NCBI RefSeq assembly: GCF_900199215.1
Contig: NZ_FZQA01000002.1
Coordinates: forward strand, 1-64,000
DNA length: 64,000 bases
DNA from: Amphiplicatus metriothermophilus
Lineage (GTDB): Bacteria > Pseudomonadota > Alphaproteobacteria > Caulobacterales > Parvularculaceae
Direction of reading: 5' to 3'
Within the stretch, counting starts at the first letter, position 1. Each line of letters starts with the position of its first letter. The translations under genes were made by a program, and so were the position numbers. This document shows, in pieces, positions 37,151 to 46,423 of the stretch. The notes below the pieces were generated by a model. It saw only the letters and a list, made by a program, of their open reading frames with translations. It ran no database searches and had not been told where the DNA came from.

Positions 37151-39463
37151 GTGGCCTCATTCAGCAGAAGTCTCGATCAGGCGCTTCATCGCGCAATCGC
37201 CCTGGCGACTGAGCGCGAGCACGAGCTCGCGACCTTGGAGCATCTGCTTCTTGCGCTCACGGAAGATCAGGACGCTGCGGCGGTGATGCGGGCTTGCAAT
37301 GTCGACATCGAGCTTCTGCGCAGAAATCTCTATGAGTTCATCGAGAACGATCTTGCGAATCTGAAGGCCGAGACCGGCCAGCAGGCTAAACCGACGGCGA
37401 GCTTCCAGCGCGTCATCCAGCGCGCGGTCATTCACGTGCAGTCGTCCGGGCGCGAGGAGGTGACCGGCGCCAATGTGCTGGTCGCGCTGTTCGCCGAACG
37501 CGAGAGCCACGCCGCGCATTTCCTGCAGCAGCAGGACATGACCCGGTTCGACGCGGTCAATTATATCTCGCACGGACTCGCCAAGCGACCGGGCGAGAGC
37601 GTTTCGCGAACGCCGCGGGGCGCAGGCGAGGACGCCGAAGCGAGCGGCAAGCCCGGCGACAGCGCGCTGGCGGCCTATTGCGTCAATCTCAACGAGAAGG
37701 CGCGACAGGGCAAGATCGACCCGCTTATCGGGCGCGAGGCCGAGATCGAGCGCTCGATCCAGATTCTCTGCCGCAGACGGAAGAACAACCCGCTGCTTGT
37801 CGGCGATCCGGGCGTAGGCAAGACCGCCATCGCGGAGGGACTAGCGCGCAAGATCGTGGACGAAGAGGTGCCGGAAGTTCTTCAGGACTCGGTCATTTTC
37901 GCGCTCGACATGGGCGCGCTGCTCGCCGGCACGCGTTATCGCGGCGACTTCGAAGAGCGCATCAAATCTGTGCTGCGCGAGCTCGAAGAACACGAGGACG
38001 CCATCCTGTTCATAGACGAGATCCACACTGTGATCGGAGCGGGCGCCACCTCGGGCGGGGCGATGGACGCCTCGAATCTTCTGAAGCCCGCCCTGCAGTC
38101 CGGCGCGCTGCGCTGCATGGGTTCGACGACGTACAAGGAGTATCGTCAGCATTTCGAGAAGGATCGCGCGCTCGCGCGCCGGTTCCAGAAGATCGACGTC
38201 TACGAGCCGAGCGTCGAGGACACGGTGAAGATCCTCACCGGTCTTAAACCCTATTTCGAGAAGCATCATCACGTCGAATATACGCCCGACGCGATCAAGT
38301 CGGCGGCGGAGCTTTCCGCCAAGCACATGACCGATCGCAAACTGCCCGACAAGGCGATCGACGTGATCGATGAAGCCGGCGCCCGGCAGATGCTGTTCGC
38401 GCCGAACCTGCGTAAGAAGGTGATCGACGCCGAGGACATCGAAGAGATCATCGCAAAGATGGCGCGAATCCCGCCGAAGTCCGTCTCGAAATCCGACACC
38501 GAGCGGCTGCGCAATCTCGGCGAGGATCTGCGCCGGGTGGTGTTCGGGCAGGACGCGGCCATCGATCAGCTCGCCGCCGCGATCAAGCTTTCGCGCGCAG
38601 GGCTTCGCGAACCGAACAAGCCCATCGGCAGCTATCTCTTCGCCGGGCCGACCGGCGTGGGCAAAACCGAGGTCGCTAAACAGCTGGCGATCCTGCTCGG
38701 CGTCGAACTCATCCGCTTTGATATGTCCGAATATATGGAGCGGCATACGGTCTCGCGCCTCATCGGCGCGCCGCCAGGCTATGTCGGCTACGATCAGGGC
38801 GGGCTGCTCACCGATGCGATCGACCAGCATCCGCATTCGGTGCTGCTGCTTGACGAGATCGAAAAGGCGCACCCGGAGATATTCAACATCCTGCTCCAGG
38901 TGATGGACAACGGCCAGCTCACCGACACCAACGGCAAGAAGATCGACTTCCGCAACGTCATTCTCATCATGACGACGAATGCGGGCGCGCAGGACGCCGC
39001 CAAGCTCGCCATCGGCTTCGCCGGCGGTCGGAAAACCGACGAGACTGACGAAGCGATCAAGCGCCTGTTCACGCCGGAGTTCCGCAACAGGCTCGACGCA
39101 GTCGTGCATTTCGCCGGCCTTACCCCGGCGATCATCGACCGCATCGTCGAGAAGTTCGTCCTACAGCTCGAAGCCCAGCTCGCCGATCGAGGGGTCACTT
39201 TCCAGTTGTCTCCCGAGGCGACGCGATGGCTCGCCGAGCGCGGCTTCGACGACGAGATGGGCGCGCGTCCGCTCGCCCGCGTCATTCAGGAGCATGTCAA
39301 AAAGCCGATAGCGGACGAAATCCTGTTCGGAGAGCTCAGGAACGGCGGTCTGGTCAAGGTCTCGCTTGACAAGAACGATCCGAAGAAGCTCGCCTTCGAG
39401 TTCGTGCCCGACAAGCCGCCCGCCGGCGAGCCAAGCGTGCCGGCGTTGGTGGACAAGAGCTAG
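37151..39463 (+). CDS. clpA: ClpA, ATPase subunit of ClpAP protease
   Basis: A 770-residue AAA+ unfoldase. The N domain ([17 protein letters not shown]) binds ClpS. Two ATPase modules follow: Walker [11 protein letters not shown] and Walker B ILFIDEIH in the first, [10 protein letters not shown] and [13 protein letters not shown] in the second. There is no long M-domain, which separates ClpA from ClpB/ClpC. GTG start 3 bases after clpS. It feeds unfolded substrates into ClpP, which is not encoded here. Confidence 0.96.
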   Translation: MASFSRSLDQALHRAIALATEREHELATLEHLLLALTEDQDAAAVMRACNVDIELLRRNLYEFIENDLANLKAETGQQAKPTASFQRVIQRAVIHVQSSGREEVTGANVLVALFAERESHAAHFLQQQDMTRFDAVNYISHGLAKRPGESVSRTPRGAGEDAEASGKPGDSALAAYCVNLNEKARQGKIDPLIGREAEIERSIQILCRRRKNNPLLVGDPGVGKTAIAEGLARKIVDEEVPEVLQDSVIFALDMGALLAGTRYRGDFEERIKSVLRELEEHEDAILFIDEIHTVIGAGATSGGAMDASNLLKPALQSGALRCMGSTTYKEYRQHFEKDRALARRFQKIDVYEPSVEDTVKILTGLKPYFEKHHHVEYTPDAIKSAAELSAKHMTDRKLPDKAIDVIDEAGARQMLFAPNLRKKVIDAEDIEEIIAKMARIPPKSVSKSDTERLRNLGEDLRRVVFGQDAAIDQLAAAIKLSRAGLREPNKPIGSYLFAGPTGVGKTEVAKQLAILLGVELIRFDMSEYMERHTVSRLIGAPPGYVGYDQGGLLTDAIDQHPHSVLLLDEIEKAHPEIFNILLQVMDNGQLTDTNGKKIDFRNVILIMTTNAGAQDAAKLAIGFAGGRKTDETDEAIKRLFTPEFRNRLDAVVHFAGLTPAIIDRIVEKFVLQLEAQLADRGVTFQLSPEATRWLAERGFDDEMGARPLARVIQEHVKKPIADEILFGELRNGGLVKVSLDKNDPKKLAFEFVPDKPPAGEPSVPALVDKS

Positions 39464-39543
39464 CGCCGGGCATCGTCTAAAGTCATGCTTGTCTTCCGAC
39501 CGCTCGACTTGACGCCGCGGCTGGGGTCGGGAAGGGTGGCGGC

Positions 39544-40239
39544 ATGACCGCCGATCAAGCCGAAGCCCGAGCTCATTACGACGCGCATGGCTATGCGCAT
39601 CTGCGCGAGGTCGCGCCGCCGGCGGTCGCGCGCGGTCTTCTCGGCCTCATCAGCCGCGATCTGACCGCTCGGCCGGAGACGTTGGCGCGCACGCTGAAAA
39701 AGCCAAGCGTCAACACGCGGCCGGCCTATGAGTTCTATGGTTACCATTACGCGCCCGTGATGGGTTTCCATTGGGGGCTGACCTCGCGCATGTGCGAGGT
39801 CACGGGCAAGCGCCTTATCCCAACCTACGCCTATTTTCGGGTATACCAGCAGGGCGATGTTTGCATCGTGCATTCCGATCGGCCGTCCTGCGAGCACAGC
39901 CTGTCGATGCCGCTGGGCTATTCGGACGGGCGCGTGTGGAGCTTCGCCATCGGCCGGAACTGGTATGACTTCGAGATCGCCTCGAAAATGGAGGCCGCGC
40001 GAGATTTCGGCGACGAACCCTTCAGCGAGCTTCAGCTAAATCCCGGCGACGCCGTTCTCTACAAGGGGGTGAACTATCGGCACGGCAGGCTCACGCCTAA
40101 TCCGAACCGCTGGTCGGCGCATCTTTTCCTACACTGGGTCGACAGCGAAGGCCCCTATAAAGAATGGGCCTTCGACAAGCAGGCGCTTCCTGAAGTTCGG
40201 GACTTTCCTTTTCCGGAGCCGGGAGCCGCGACCGGTTAA
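39544..40239 (+). CDS. 2OG-Fe(II) oxygenase-like protein
   Basis: 231 residues with what looks like a double-stranded beta-helix iron site: His110 and Asp112 in CIVHSD, and His180 with Arg182 in NYRHGR, the H-x-D...H...R order of 2-oxoglutarate dioxygenases. LNPGDAVLYKG precedes the distal His, as in phytanoyl-CoA and prolyl-hydroxylase-like folds. The substrate is unknown. It lies 80 bases downstream of clpA in the same direction and overlaps the convergent HIT gene by 4 bases. The fold call rests only on this ligand pattern. Confidence 0.65.
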   Translation: MTADQAEARAHYDAHGYAHLREVAPPAVARGLLGLISRDLTARPETLARTLKKPSVNTRPAYEFYGYHYAPVMGFHWGLTSRMCEVTGKRLIPTYAYFRVYQQGDVCIVHSDRPSCEHSLSMPLGYSDGRVWSFAIGRNWYDFEIASKMEAARDFGDEPFSELQLNPGDAVLYKGVNYRHGRLTPNPNRWSAHLFLHWVDSEGPYKEWAFDKQALPEVRDFPFPEPGAATG

Positions 40240-40670
40240 AGCGCCGCGGAGATGCGCGCGGCAAGCTCTTTCAGCGTTTCGGCGTCGGCCGGCTGGCCGG
40301 CGGCGTGCGGGCGCTCCGTCCTTTCCTGATAAACGGGAATGACGTGAAAATGGATGTGAAAGACGCTCTGCCCGGCGGGCGCGCCGTTGAACTGTACGAT
40401 GCGCACGCCGTCAGGCTGGAGCGCCTTCTCAACGGCGCAGGCGATCTTCTTGACGGCGGCGATCAGGGTCTTGAGCTCATCGTCCTCGATGTCGAAAAGA
40501 TTCGTCGCCTGCGCTTTCTTCGACGTGACAAGCGTATGGCCTTCCGATTGCGGAAAGATGTCCATGAAGGCAAGCACAGCCTCGTCCTCGTAGACCTTCA
40601 CGCAGGGCGCATCGCCGCGGATAATCTTCGCGAAGATATTATCGGGATCGTAGGGCTGCTTTTCCGTCAT
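40236..40670 (-). CDS. HIT-family nucleotide hydrolase
   Basis: 144 residues with the histidine triad HIHFHVIP (His105, 107, 109; the middle imidazoles act on alpha-phosphates) and the N-terminal NIFAKIIRGDAP...EDEAVLAFMDIFP strands. HIT/HinT proteins hydrolyse AMP-lysine, AMP-NH2 or related adenylates. The ATG at 40670 is taken as the start because the family begins there; the upstream frame lies in the DUF2007 gene. It begins 2 bases after that gene. Confidence 0.93.
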   Translation of the reverse strand: MTEKQPYDPDNIFAKIIRGDAPCVKVYEDEAVLAFMDIFPQSEGHTLVTSKKAQATNLFDIEDDELKTLIAAVKKIACAVEKALQPDGVRIVQFNGAPAGQSVFHIHFHVIPVYQERTERPHAAGQPADAETLKELAARISAAL

Positions 40671-40672
40671 GT

Positions 40673-41086
40673 TCAGATCTCCGTTGAAGGGGCGTCCGTT
40701 ACGGCGCCGCATTGAGTACACCGTAAGCGGCGAGAGTTCCACCATGCGGCCATGCCGAGAACAACGAACAGAAAGGTCGGAAAAAGCCAAGGCTTTACAC
40801 GCGTGAATCGCGCTCCGCCGCATTGCTTGCAGAGCGTGCCGTCGAAGGCGTAGCCGGTCTGCTGACGCCCTTCGTCCACACTTGCGAGCAGCATTCGTGC
40901 GGCGTACGCTTGATTGGATGGCGCGAGGATCCGATACCCGCCGAGCGCGACGCGGTGCAGCGGCAGCGTGGAAAGAGTCTGCGCCTCGCCGAGAAGGGCG
41001 TCCACGCCGTTCGCCTGAAGAAAGCCGCAGGCGACATGGGCTTCTTCAGGGTCATAAATCGTCGCGACAGTCACGAGTTCCGGCAT
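40673..41086 (-). CDS. DUF2007-domain membrane protein with zinc ribbon
   Basis: 137 residues. The first 70 (TVATIYDPEEAHVACGFLQANGVDA, in part) are a DUF2007 signal-transducing-like domain. A CKQC pair, one membrane helix (PWLFPTFLFVVLGMAAW) and a CTQC pair follow, so the two CxxC pairs could bind zinc around a membrane hairpin, or form separate sites. The function of the family is unknown. Coupled to the HIT gene. Confidence 0.75.
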   Translation of the reverse strand: MPELVTVATIYDPEEAHVACGFLQANGVDALLGEAQTLSTLPLHRVALGGYRILAPSNQAYAARMLLASVDEGRQQTGYAFDGTLCKQCGGARFTRVKPWLFPTFLFVVLGMAAWWNSRRLRCTQCGAVTDAPSTEI

Positions 41087-41095
41087 GAGATCGGT

Positions 41096-42253
41096 TCATC
41101 CGCGCCTGAACGGCGCGTATTCCTTCAAAAAGTCTATTTCTGCGGCGTTCTGCGCGCGCTCCTGTGCGAGATAGCGCGCGACCGCCTCGCGGAAACCGGG
41201 ATCGGCTATCCAGTGCGCCGAACGGGTCTCGACCGGCTCATAGCCGCGCGCAATCTTGTGCTCGCCCTGGGCGCCTGCCTCGACGCGCGCAAGGCCCCGC
41301 TCGATGGCGTATTCCACGGCCTGATAATAACACAGCTCGAAGTGCAAAAAGGGGTGATGCTCCGTGCAGCCCCAATAGCGCCCGTAGAGCGCGTCGCCGC
41401 CGATGAAATTCAACGCGCCGGCGATAGGAACGCCCTCCCGCTCTGCGACGATCAGAAGAACCCGCTCGCCCATGCGTTCGGCGATCAGGCTGAAAAAGGC
41501 GCGAGTGAGATAGGGCCGGCCCCATTTGCGCGCGCCCGTGTCCTGATAGAAGCGCCAGAAAGCGTCCCAGTACCGTTCCGTGATCTCTGCGCCGGAGAGA
41601 TGGCGCACGACGAGGCCCGCGCTCAGCGCCTCCCTGCGTTCGCGCCGAACGGCCTTGCGCTTGCGTGCGGACAAGGCCGCGAGAAAGTCGTCGAACGTCG
41701 CGTAGCCGCGGTTGAACCAGTGATACTGGGCCCCGGCGCGCGGCAGGAAGCCTTGCGCGGCGAAATGGGCGGCGTCCTGCGCGCTCAGGAAATTGGCGTG
41801 CACGGAGGAGACGCCGAAACGTTTCGCGATCTGCACGATCGCTGCGGCGAGCGCGCGCCGGCGTGTTTCGTCCGCGGCGAGCAGACGCGGGCCCGGAGCC
41901 GGGGTGAACGGGACGGCGCAGACGAGCTTGGGATAGTAACGTCCGCCGGCGCGCTCGTAAGCGTCGGCCCAATGATGATCGAAGACGTATTCGCCCTGAC
42001 TGTGGCTTTTGACATAAAGCGGCGCGACGCCGACGGGGCGACCGTTTTCTTCCAGCGCGACATGCGCCGGCGCCCAGCCGGCTTCGGGCGCGACCGAGCC
42101 GGACTCTTCGAGGGAAGCGAGAAAGTCGTAGGCGAGAAAGGGGTTGTACGGCGCAGCGGGAGGGTTGGCGACGGAGTCCCATGTTTCGCGCCCGATTTCG
42201 GCGATCGCCGAGGCCGTCCGCGCCGAGAGGAGATCCCCGCCGTCGGCCATCAC
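41096..42253 (-). CDS. DUF482/peptidogalycan-type acyltransferase-like protein
   Basis: A 385-residue GNAT-fold protein of the FemAB-like DUF482 family. Landmarks are NPFLAYDFLASLEESGSV, HHWADAYERAGGRYYPKL, the helix-rich middle RKRKAVRRERREA, and GALNFIGGDALYGRYWGC...HFELCYYQAVEYAIERG near the C terminus. The biochemical function is unproven; a link to cell wall or surface polymers is suspected for the family. Its start overlaps the RidA stop by 4 bases, so the two are an operon. Confidence 0.85.
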   Translation of the reverse strand: MMADGGDLLSARTASAIAEIGRETWDSVANPPAAPYNPFLAYDFLASLEESGSVAPEAGWAPAHVALEENGRPVGVAPLYVKSHSQGEYVFDHHWADAYERAGGRYYPKLVCAVPFTPAPGPRLLAADETRRRALAAAIVQIAKRFGVSSVHANFLSAQDAAHFAAQGFLPRAGAQYHWFNRGYATFDDFLAALSARKRKAVRRERREALSAGLVVRHLSGAEITERYWDAFWRFYQDTGARKWGRPYLTRAFFSLIAERMGERVLLIVAEREGVPIAGALNFIGGDALYGRYWGCTEHHPFLHFELCYYQAVEYAIERGLARVEAGAQGEHKIARGYEPVETRSAHWIADPGFREAVARYLAQERAQNAAEIDFLKEYAPFRRG

Positions 42254-42711
42254 GCGATCTCGAAGACGCCGTCGATCTCGACCGCCGCGCCCATGGGCAG
42301 GCTTGGCGCGCCGACGGCCGCGCGCGCGTGCCGGCCGGCTTCGCCGAAAACCGCGACCATGAGGTCCGAGGCGCCGTTGATCACTTTCGGATGATCGGCG
42401 AAGTCCGGCGCGCAGTTGACGAAGCCGCCGAGCTTCACCACGCGCCTGACCCGATCGAGATCGCCGCCGGCTGCGGCCTTGAGCTGGGCGATGAGGTTGA
42501 TTCCGCAGGCGCGCGCCGCTTCGACGCCGTCATCAAGGGAAAGGTCCGCGCCGAGCTTGCCTTTGATGAGCTGATCAGGCGTGCTCGACACCTGTCCCGA
42601 AATGAAGACCAGATTGCCGGCGACCACATAGGGAACGTAGTTCGCCACCGGCGGGGCGGGGTCAGGCAGGACGATGCCGAGCTCGGCGAGTTTGCTGTCG
42701 ATACGGCCCAT
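42250..42711 (-). CDS. RidA-family reactive imine/enamine deaminase
   Basis: 153 residues of the YjgF/YER057c/UK114 superfamily. GNLVFISGQVSS, ACGINLIAQLKAA and NCAPDFADHPKVINGASDLMVAVFGEAG with HARAAVGAPSLPMGAAVEID are family markers. Proteins of this length with the RAAVG...LPMGAAVEI ending belong to the broader RidA group rather than the strict archetype, so the exact substrate is unsure. ATG at 42711 with GGAGGACC upstream. Confidence 0.88.
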   Translation of the reverse strand: MGRIDSKLAELGIVLPDPAPPVANYVPYVVAGNLVFISGQVSSTPDQLIKGKLGADLSLDDGVEAARACGINLIAQLKAAAGGDLDRVRRVVKLGGFVNCAPDFADHPKVINGASDLMVAVFGEAGRHARAAVGAPSLPMGAAVEIDGVFEIA

Positions 42712-42769
42712 GGGCGGTCCTCCATTTGGCTCCGGCGTTACAACGAGATGGCGGCTCGCGCCCGCGGCG

Positions 42770-44089
42770 TCAATCGTTCCGGGCTTGATCGCCCTTCGGA
42801 CGCAGCGCGCGCCCGGCGGCGATCGCCTTCGCGCCGAATTTCGCGCGAATTTCATCTATCGCGCGCTCCTGCGCCGCTAGGCGCGCCTGAGGATCGCCGA
42901 AGAGATCGTCCTGCGCGGCGCCTGCGCCGTCGTTCGCAAGGTCTGAGAAGCCGACGCCGATCAGCCGCCAGGCGCGTCCCGGGGCGGCCTCGGCGAGCAG
43001 CGCGCGGGCGGCGGCGAAAGCCGCTCGGGCGAGGTTGCTCGGTCGATCGAGCGTCTCGCGCCGCGTGATCGTCCGAAACTTCGAATCCTTGAGTTTGAGC
43101 GTCACCACGCGGCCCAGAAGATTCGCCTTCTTCATCCGCATGGAAACTTTTTCGCAGAGCGCCCAGAGAACGTCCTCGAGTGCGCGCAGGTCTCGAATGT
43201 TCGCCTCGAACGTCGTCTCCGCCGAAACGCTTTTCGCCTCCCGCTCGGGCCGGACGGGCCTTGCGTCCTCGCCTCGCGACAGGCGCGCCAGCCGCAGGCC
43301 AGTCTCGCCGTATCGGCGGGCGAGTTCGGCCGGGTCGGCCTTCTGGAGTCGTCCGATGGTCGCAAAGCCGTCGCGCGCAAGCCGCGCCGTCATCGCCGCG
43401 CCGACGCCCCAGATGAGCGAAACCGGCTGCGGAGCGAGAAAGGCGAGCGTCTGCGCGCGCCCAATCACGGCGAAGCCGCGCGGCTTGTCAAGGTCGGAAG
43501 CGATCTTCGCGAGAAACTTGTTATGGCTGAGACCCACCGAAACGGTGACGCCGATCTCGCGTTCGATACGCTGCTGCAGCCGCGCGAGCGCGACGGCGGG
43601 CGGCGCGCCGTGCACACGCTCGGTGCCTGAGAGATCGAGAAACGCCTCGTCGATAGACAAGGGTTCGACGAGAGGGGTGAGCGCTTCCATCATTGCGCGT
43701 ATCTGGCGCGAGACGGCGGCGTATTTCGCCATGTCGGGCCGGATGACGACGGCGTCGGGGCAGGCTTGCAGCGCCTTGAACATCGGCATCGCCGAGCGCA
43801 CGCCATAGGTGCGTGCGACATAACAGCAGGTCGACACGACGCCGCGTTTTCCCCCGCCTACGATTACGGGCCGATCGGCGAGGGCGGGGTCGTCGCGCTT
43901 TTCGATCGCCGCGTAGAAGGCGTCGCAATCGATGTGAGCCACGGCGAGGCCGAAGAGCTCGGGATGCGAAACGAATCGCTTCGAGCCGCAGGTCGGGCAG
44001 CGTCCAATAAGGGCTTGGACAATAGCGAAGCAATCCCGGCATAAGGATAAAACACTTGTTTTATCAATATGTTGTTCAGAATAATTCAT
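42770..44089 (-). CDS. dinB: DNA polymerase IV (DinB) with N-terminal zinc ribbon
   Basis: A 439-residue Y-family translesion polymerase. A Cys4 ribbon (LCRDCFA...GRCPTCGS) precedes the palm, as in many alphaproteobacterial DinB proteins. Catalytic acidic residues are in [16 protein letters not shown] and [22 protein letters not shown] is the finger. The C-terminal tail carries AAQDDLFGD, which may be a sliding-clamp binding motif (QDDLF). The ATG at 44089 is the only close start before the ribbon. No clear alphaproteobacterial LexA box was found before it. Confidence 0.93.
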   Translation of the reverse strand: MNYSEQHIDKTSVLSLCRDCFAIVQALIGRCPTCGSKRFVSHPELFGLAVAHIDCDAFYAAIEKRDDPALADRPVIVGGGKRGVVSTCCYVARTYGVRSAMPMFKALQACPDAVVIRPDMAKYAAVSRQIRAMMEALTPLVEPLSIDEAFLDLSGTERVHGAPPAVALARLQQRIEREIGVTVSVGLSHNKFLAKIASDLDKPRGFAVIGRAQTLAFLAPQPVSLIWGVGAAMTARLARDGFATIGRLQKADPAELARRYGETGLRLARLSRGEDARPVRPEREAKSVSAETTFEANIRDLRALEDVLWALCEKVSMRMKKANLLGRVVTLKLKDSKFRTITRRETLDRPSNLARAAFAAARALLAEAAPGRAWRLIGVGFSDLANDGAGAAQDDLFGDPQARLAAQERAIDEIRAKFGAKAIAAGRALRPKGDQARND

Positions 44090-44204
44090 GTGGTGTCGAA
44101 GCCTGGCGGGGCGGCTGGGCCCTTCGATAAACAATCAATTAATACCTTTCAGGCGATATGGGCGAAACCATTCACCAAGGTTCCGGCCCGCCGGGGCCCT
44201 AGCG

Positions 44205-44624
44205 ATGGCCGAGCGAATGCGCGACATGGCGGCGATGGAAAGCCTCGAAGCGTCCGCGACGACGAAGACGGTTCTCATCGTCGAGGACAACGAACTCAAC
44301 ATGAAGCTCTTCCACGACCTCCTGGAAGCGCACGGCTATCGCACGCTCGAAGCCAGAACGGGGCCAGAGGCGCTCGCGCTCGCGCGCCGGCACCTGCCGG
44401 ACCTTATTCTGATGGATATTCAGCTGCCGGAGATTTCAGGGCTACAGGTGACCCGGCAGTTAAAGGAAGATGAATCGCTCGCCGCCATCCCTGTCATCGC
44501 CGTCACGGCCTTCGCCATGAAGGGAGACGAGGAGCGCATCCGCGCCGGCGGCTGCGAGGACTATATCGCCAAGCCGATCTCGGTCGCCCATTTTCTTGAG
44601 AAAGTGAAAAGATATTTGGACTAG
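44205..44624 (+). CDS. divK: Single-domain response regulator DivK
   Basis: A CheY-like receiver of 130-139 residues. [24 protein letters not shown] is near-invariant in alphaproteobacterial DivK (quoted as [16 protein letters not shown]), the phospho-acceptor is the Asp in [10 protein letters not shown], and DYIAKPISV carries the conserved Lys. DivK controls cell polarity and CtrA activity through DivJ, PleC and DivL. The start is uncertain: ATG at 44205 is used, but those at 44217, 44226 and 44235 are possible. pleD follows 42 bases later. Confidence 0.9.
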   Translation: MAERMRDMAAMESLEASATTKTVLIVEDNELNMKLFHDLLEAHGYRTLEARTGPEALALARRHLPDLILMDIQLPEISGLQVTRQLKEDESLAAIPVIAVTAFAMKGDEERIRAGGCEDYIAKPISVAHFLEKVKRYLD

Positions 44625-44666
44625 GCTCAGGCGAATTGGACATGAACCTACCGACACGGTGGCTGC

Positions 44667-46049
44667 ATGACGGCGCGCGTACTGGTCGTCGACGACTTCG
44701 AGCCGAACGTGAAACTGCTCGAAGCCAAGCTTCGCGCCGAGTATTTCGACGTGATCGGCGCCTATTCGGGCGAGGAGGCGATCCAGAAGGCGCGAGCGGA
44801 TCAGCCTGACATCATTCTGCTCGACGTCATGATGCCGGGAATGGACGGGTTCGAGGCCTGCCGGCTTCTCAAGAAAGATCCAGAAACGGCGCATATTCCA
44901 GTTGTAATGGTTACGGCGCTCGATCAGCAGGCGGATCGGGTCGCGGGGCTTGAGGCGGGCGCAGATGATTTTCTGACCAAGCCGGTCGAGGATGTCGCGC
45001 TGTTCGCTCGCGTGCGCAGCCTGTCCCGGCTTAAAATGATGACCGACGAGCTCAGGATGCGCTATGCGACGAGCAAGGGACTCGGCGTCGTGCCGGATAT
45101 CGATCTCGACTCGATGGCGACGACCGACGAAAAGGGACGCATATTTCTCATCGACGACCAGCCGGATCAGGCTGAACGTTTACGGGGCATGCTCGCCGAC
45201 GATTACGTGCTTTCGACCGAAGCCGAACCGACGGTGGCGCTAAGCCGGGCGCGTTTGGGCGAATTCGACCTCGTGATGGTGAACATGTCGATCGAAGCCG
45301 CCGATCCGCTGCGCCTGTGCTCCTCGATCCGGTCTTTCGAGGAGACGCGCCTGACGCCGCTTCTGGCGATCGTGCGCCAGGGGGAGACGCGCAAGCTCGT
45401 GCGCGCGCTGGAGCTAGGCGTCAATGACTACCTGACGCGGCCCATCGACCAGAACGAGCTTATCGCTCGCGTTTCGACCCAGGTCCGGCGCAAACGCTAC
45501 ATCGAGCATCTGCGCTCGTCCTTCCAGGCGAGCCTGGAAATGGCGGTCACGGATCAACTGACGGGCCTGTACAACCGGCGTTACCTCGCAAGCCATCTGT
45601 CTGCGATGTTCGATCGCGCTTACTGGACGGGCCGCCCTCTGTCGGTGATGGTGCTCGACATCGATCACTTCAAGGGCATCAACGACACTTACGGCCACGA
45701 CGCCGGCGACCGCGTGCTGCAACATTTCGCCGAGCGCATCCGTCAGTCGGTGCGCAGCATGGATCTGGCCTGCCGTTACGGCGGGGAAGAGTTTCTCATC
45801 GCCATGCCGGATACGGACAAACACGCCGCTAGCCTCGTCGCCGAGCGCATCCGTGAGGATGTCGCGGCGCAGCGGGTGATCCTGAACGGGGGGCGGGACG
45901 AGATCGGCGTCACCGTTTCGATCGGCATAGCCTCGACCGAGGACGGGCTTAAGGAAGACTCCGCCCAGAAGCTCATCAAGCGCGCGGACGAGGCGCTCTA
46001 TCAGGCGAAGACCGGCGGCCGAAACCGCGTGATGGCGAGCGCGGCCTGA
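44667..46049 (+). CDS. pleD: PleD diguanylate cyclase (REC-REC-GGDEF)
   Basis: A 460-residue cyclic-di-GMP synthase. The first receiver has Asp53 in LLDVMMPGMDG; the second (from FLIDDQPDQAERL) lacks a good acceptor and is the adaptor receiver; the C-terminal GGDEF domain begins near VTDQLTGLYNRRY and has CRYGGEEF. The product-inhibition site RSMD lies five residues before GGEEF. Dimerisation through the receivers follows phosphorylation. Gene order divK-pleD is that of Caulobacter and many Rhizobiales. Confidence 0.95.
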   Translation: MTARVLVVDDFEPNVKLLEAKLRAEYFDVIGAYSGEEAIQKARADQPDIILLDVMMPGMDGFEACRLLKKDPETAHIPVVMVTALDQQADRVAGLEAGADDFLTKPVEDVALFARVRSLSRLKMMTDELRMRYATSKGLGVVPDIDLDSMATTDEKGRIFLIDDQPDQAERLRGMLADDYVLSTEAEPTVALSRARLGEFDLVMVNMSIEAADPLRLCSSIRSFEETRLTPLLAIVRQGETRKLVRALELGVNDYLTRPIDQNELIARVSTQVRRKRYIEHLRSSFQASLEMAVTDQLTGLYNRRYLASHLSAMFDRAYWTGRPLSVMVLDIDHFKGINDTYGHDAGDRVLQHFAERIRQSVRSMDLACRYGGEEFLIAMPDTDKHAASLVAERIREDVAAQRVILNGGRDEIGVTVSIGIASTEDGLKEDSAQKLIKRADEALYQAKTGGRNRVMASAA

Positions 46050-46077
46050 GACTTGGCGCGGCGGCGGGACATGCAAA

Positions 46078-46097
46078 GGGTCGCCCGCGGGCGACCC
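46078..46097 (-). terminator. Hairpin between convergent pleD and rpmG
   Basis: A perfect 8-pair stem GGGTCGCC-cgcg-GGCGACCC placed 28 bases after the pleD stop and 50 past the rpmG stop. A short TTT follows on the minus strand, so it is a weak intrinsic terminator at best. Confidence 0.45.
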
Positions 46098-46147
46098 TGA
46101 AAAACCGTAAAGAAAAAGACCGTGACGGGCAGGGCGAGGCCCCGATC

Positions 46148-46315
46148 CTACTTGATCTTGCCTTCCTTGAACTCGACATGCTTGCGCGCGATGGGATCGT
46201 ACTTCTTGAGCACGAGCTTTTCCGTCATCGTACGGGTGTTCTTCTTCGTGACGTAGAAATAGCCGGTGCCGGCCGTCGAGTTCAGCCGGATCTTGATCGT
46301 GGTTGGCTTGGCCAT
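46148..46315 (-). CDS. rpmG: 50S ribosomal protein L33
   Basis: A 55-residue protein read from the minus strand: [20 protein letters not shown], then [28 protein letters not shown] and a Lys end. This is the Cys-free L33 form typical of alphaproteobacteria, complete at both ends. It is too short for simple ORF listing. It lies next to pleD and downstream of the MFS and DUF983 genes, a conserved order in the class. Confidence 0.95.
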   Translation of the reverse strand: MAKPTTIKIRLNSTAGTGYFYVTKKNTRTMTEKLVLKKYDPIARKHVEFKEGKIK

Positions 46316-46423
46316 GCTCGTGGCTCCTGGCGGGGCCGCTGCAGACAGGATCCTGCGGGCGGCGATTGAAAAGAGGGGCGGAAAATAGCCGCACGCGCCG
46401 GCGTGTCAAGGTGCGCCGACGCG

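Noticed and set aside
44074-44089. GTTC-like half sites before dinB as a LexA box
   Set aside because: Only one GTTC fits; the second half is out of register for the GTTC-N7-GTTC alphaproteobacterial box.
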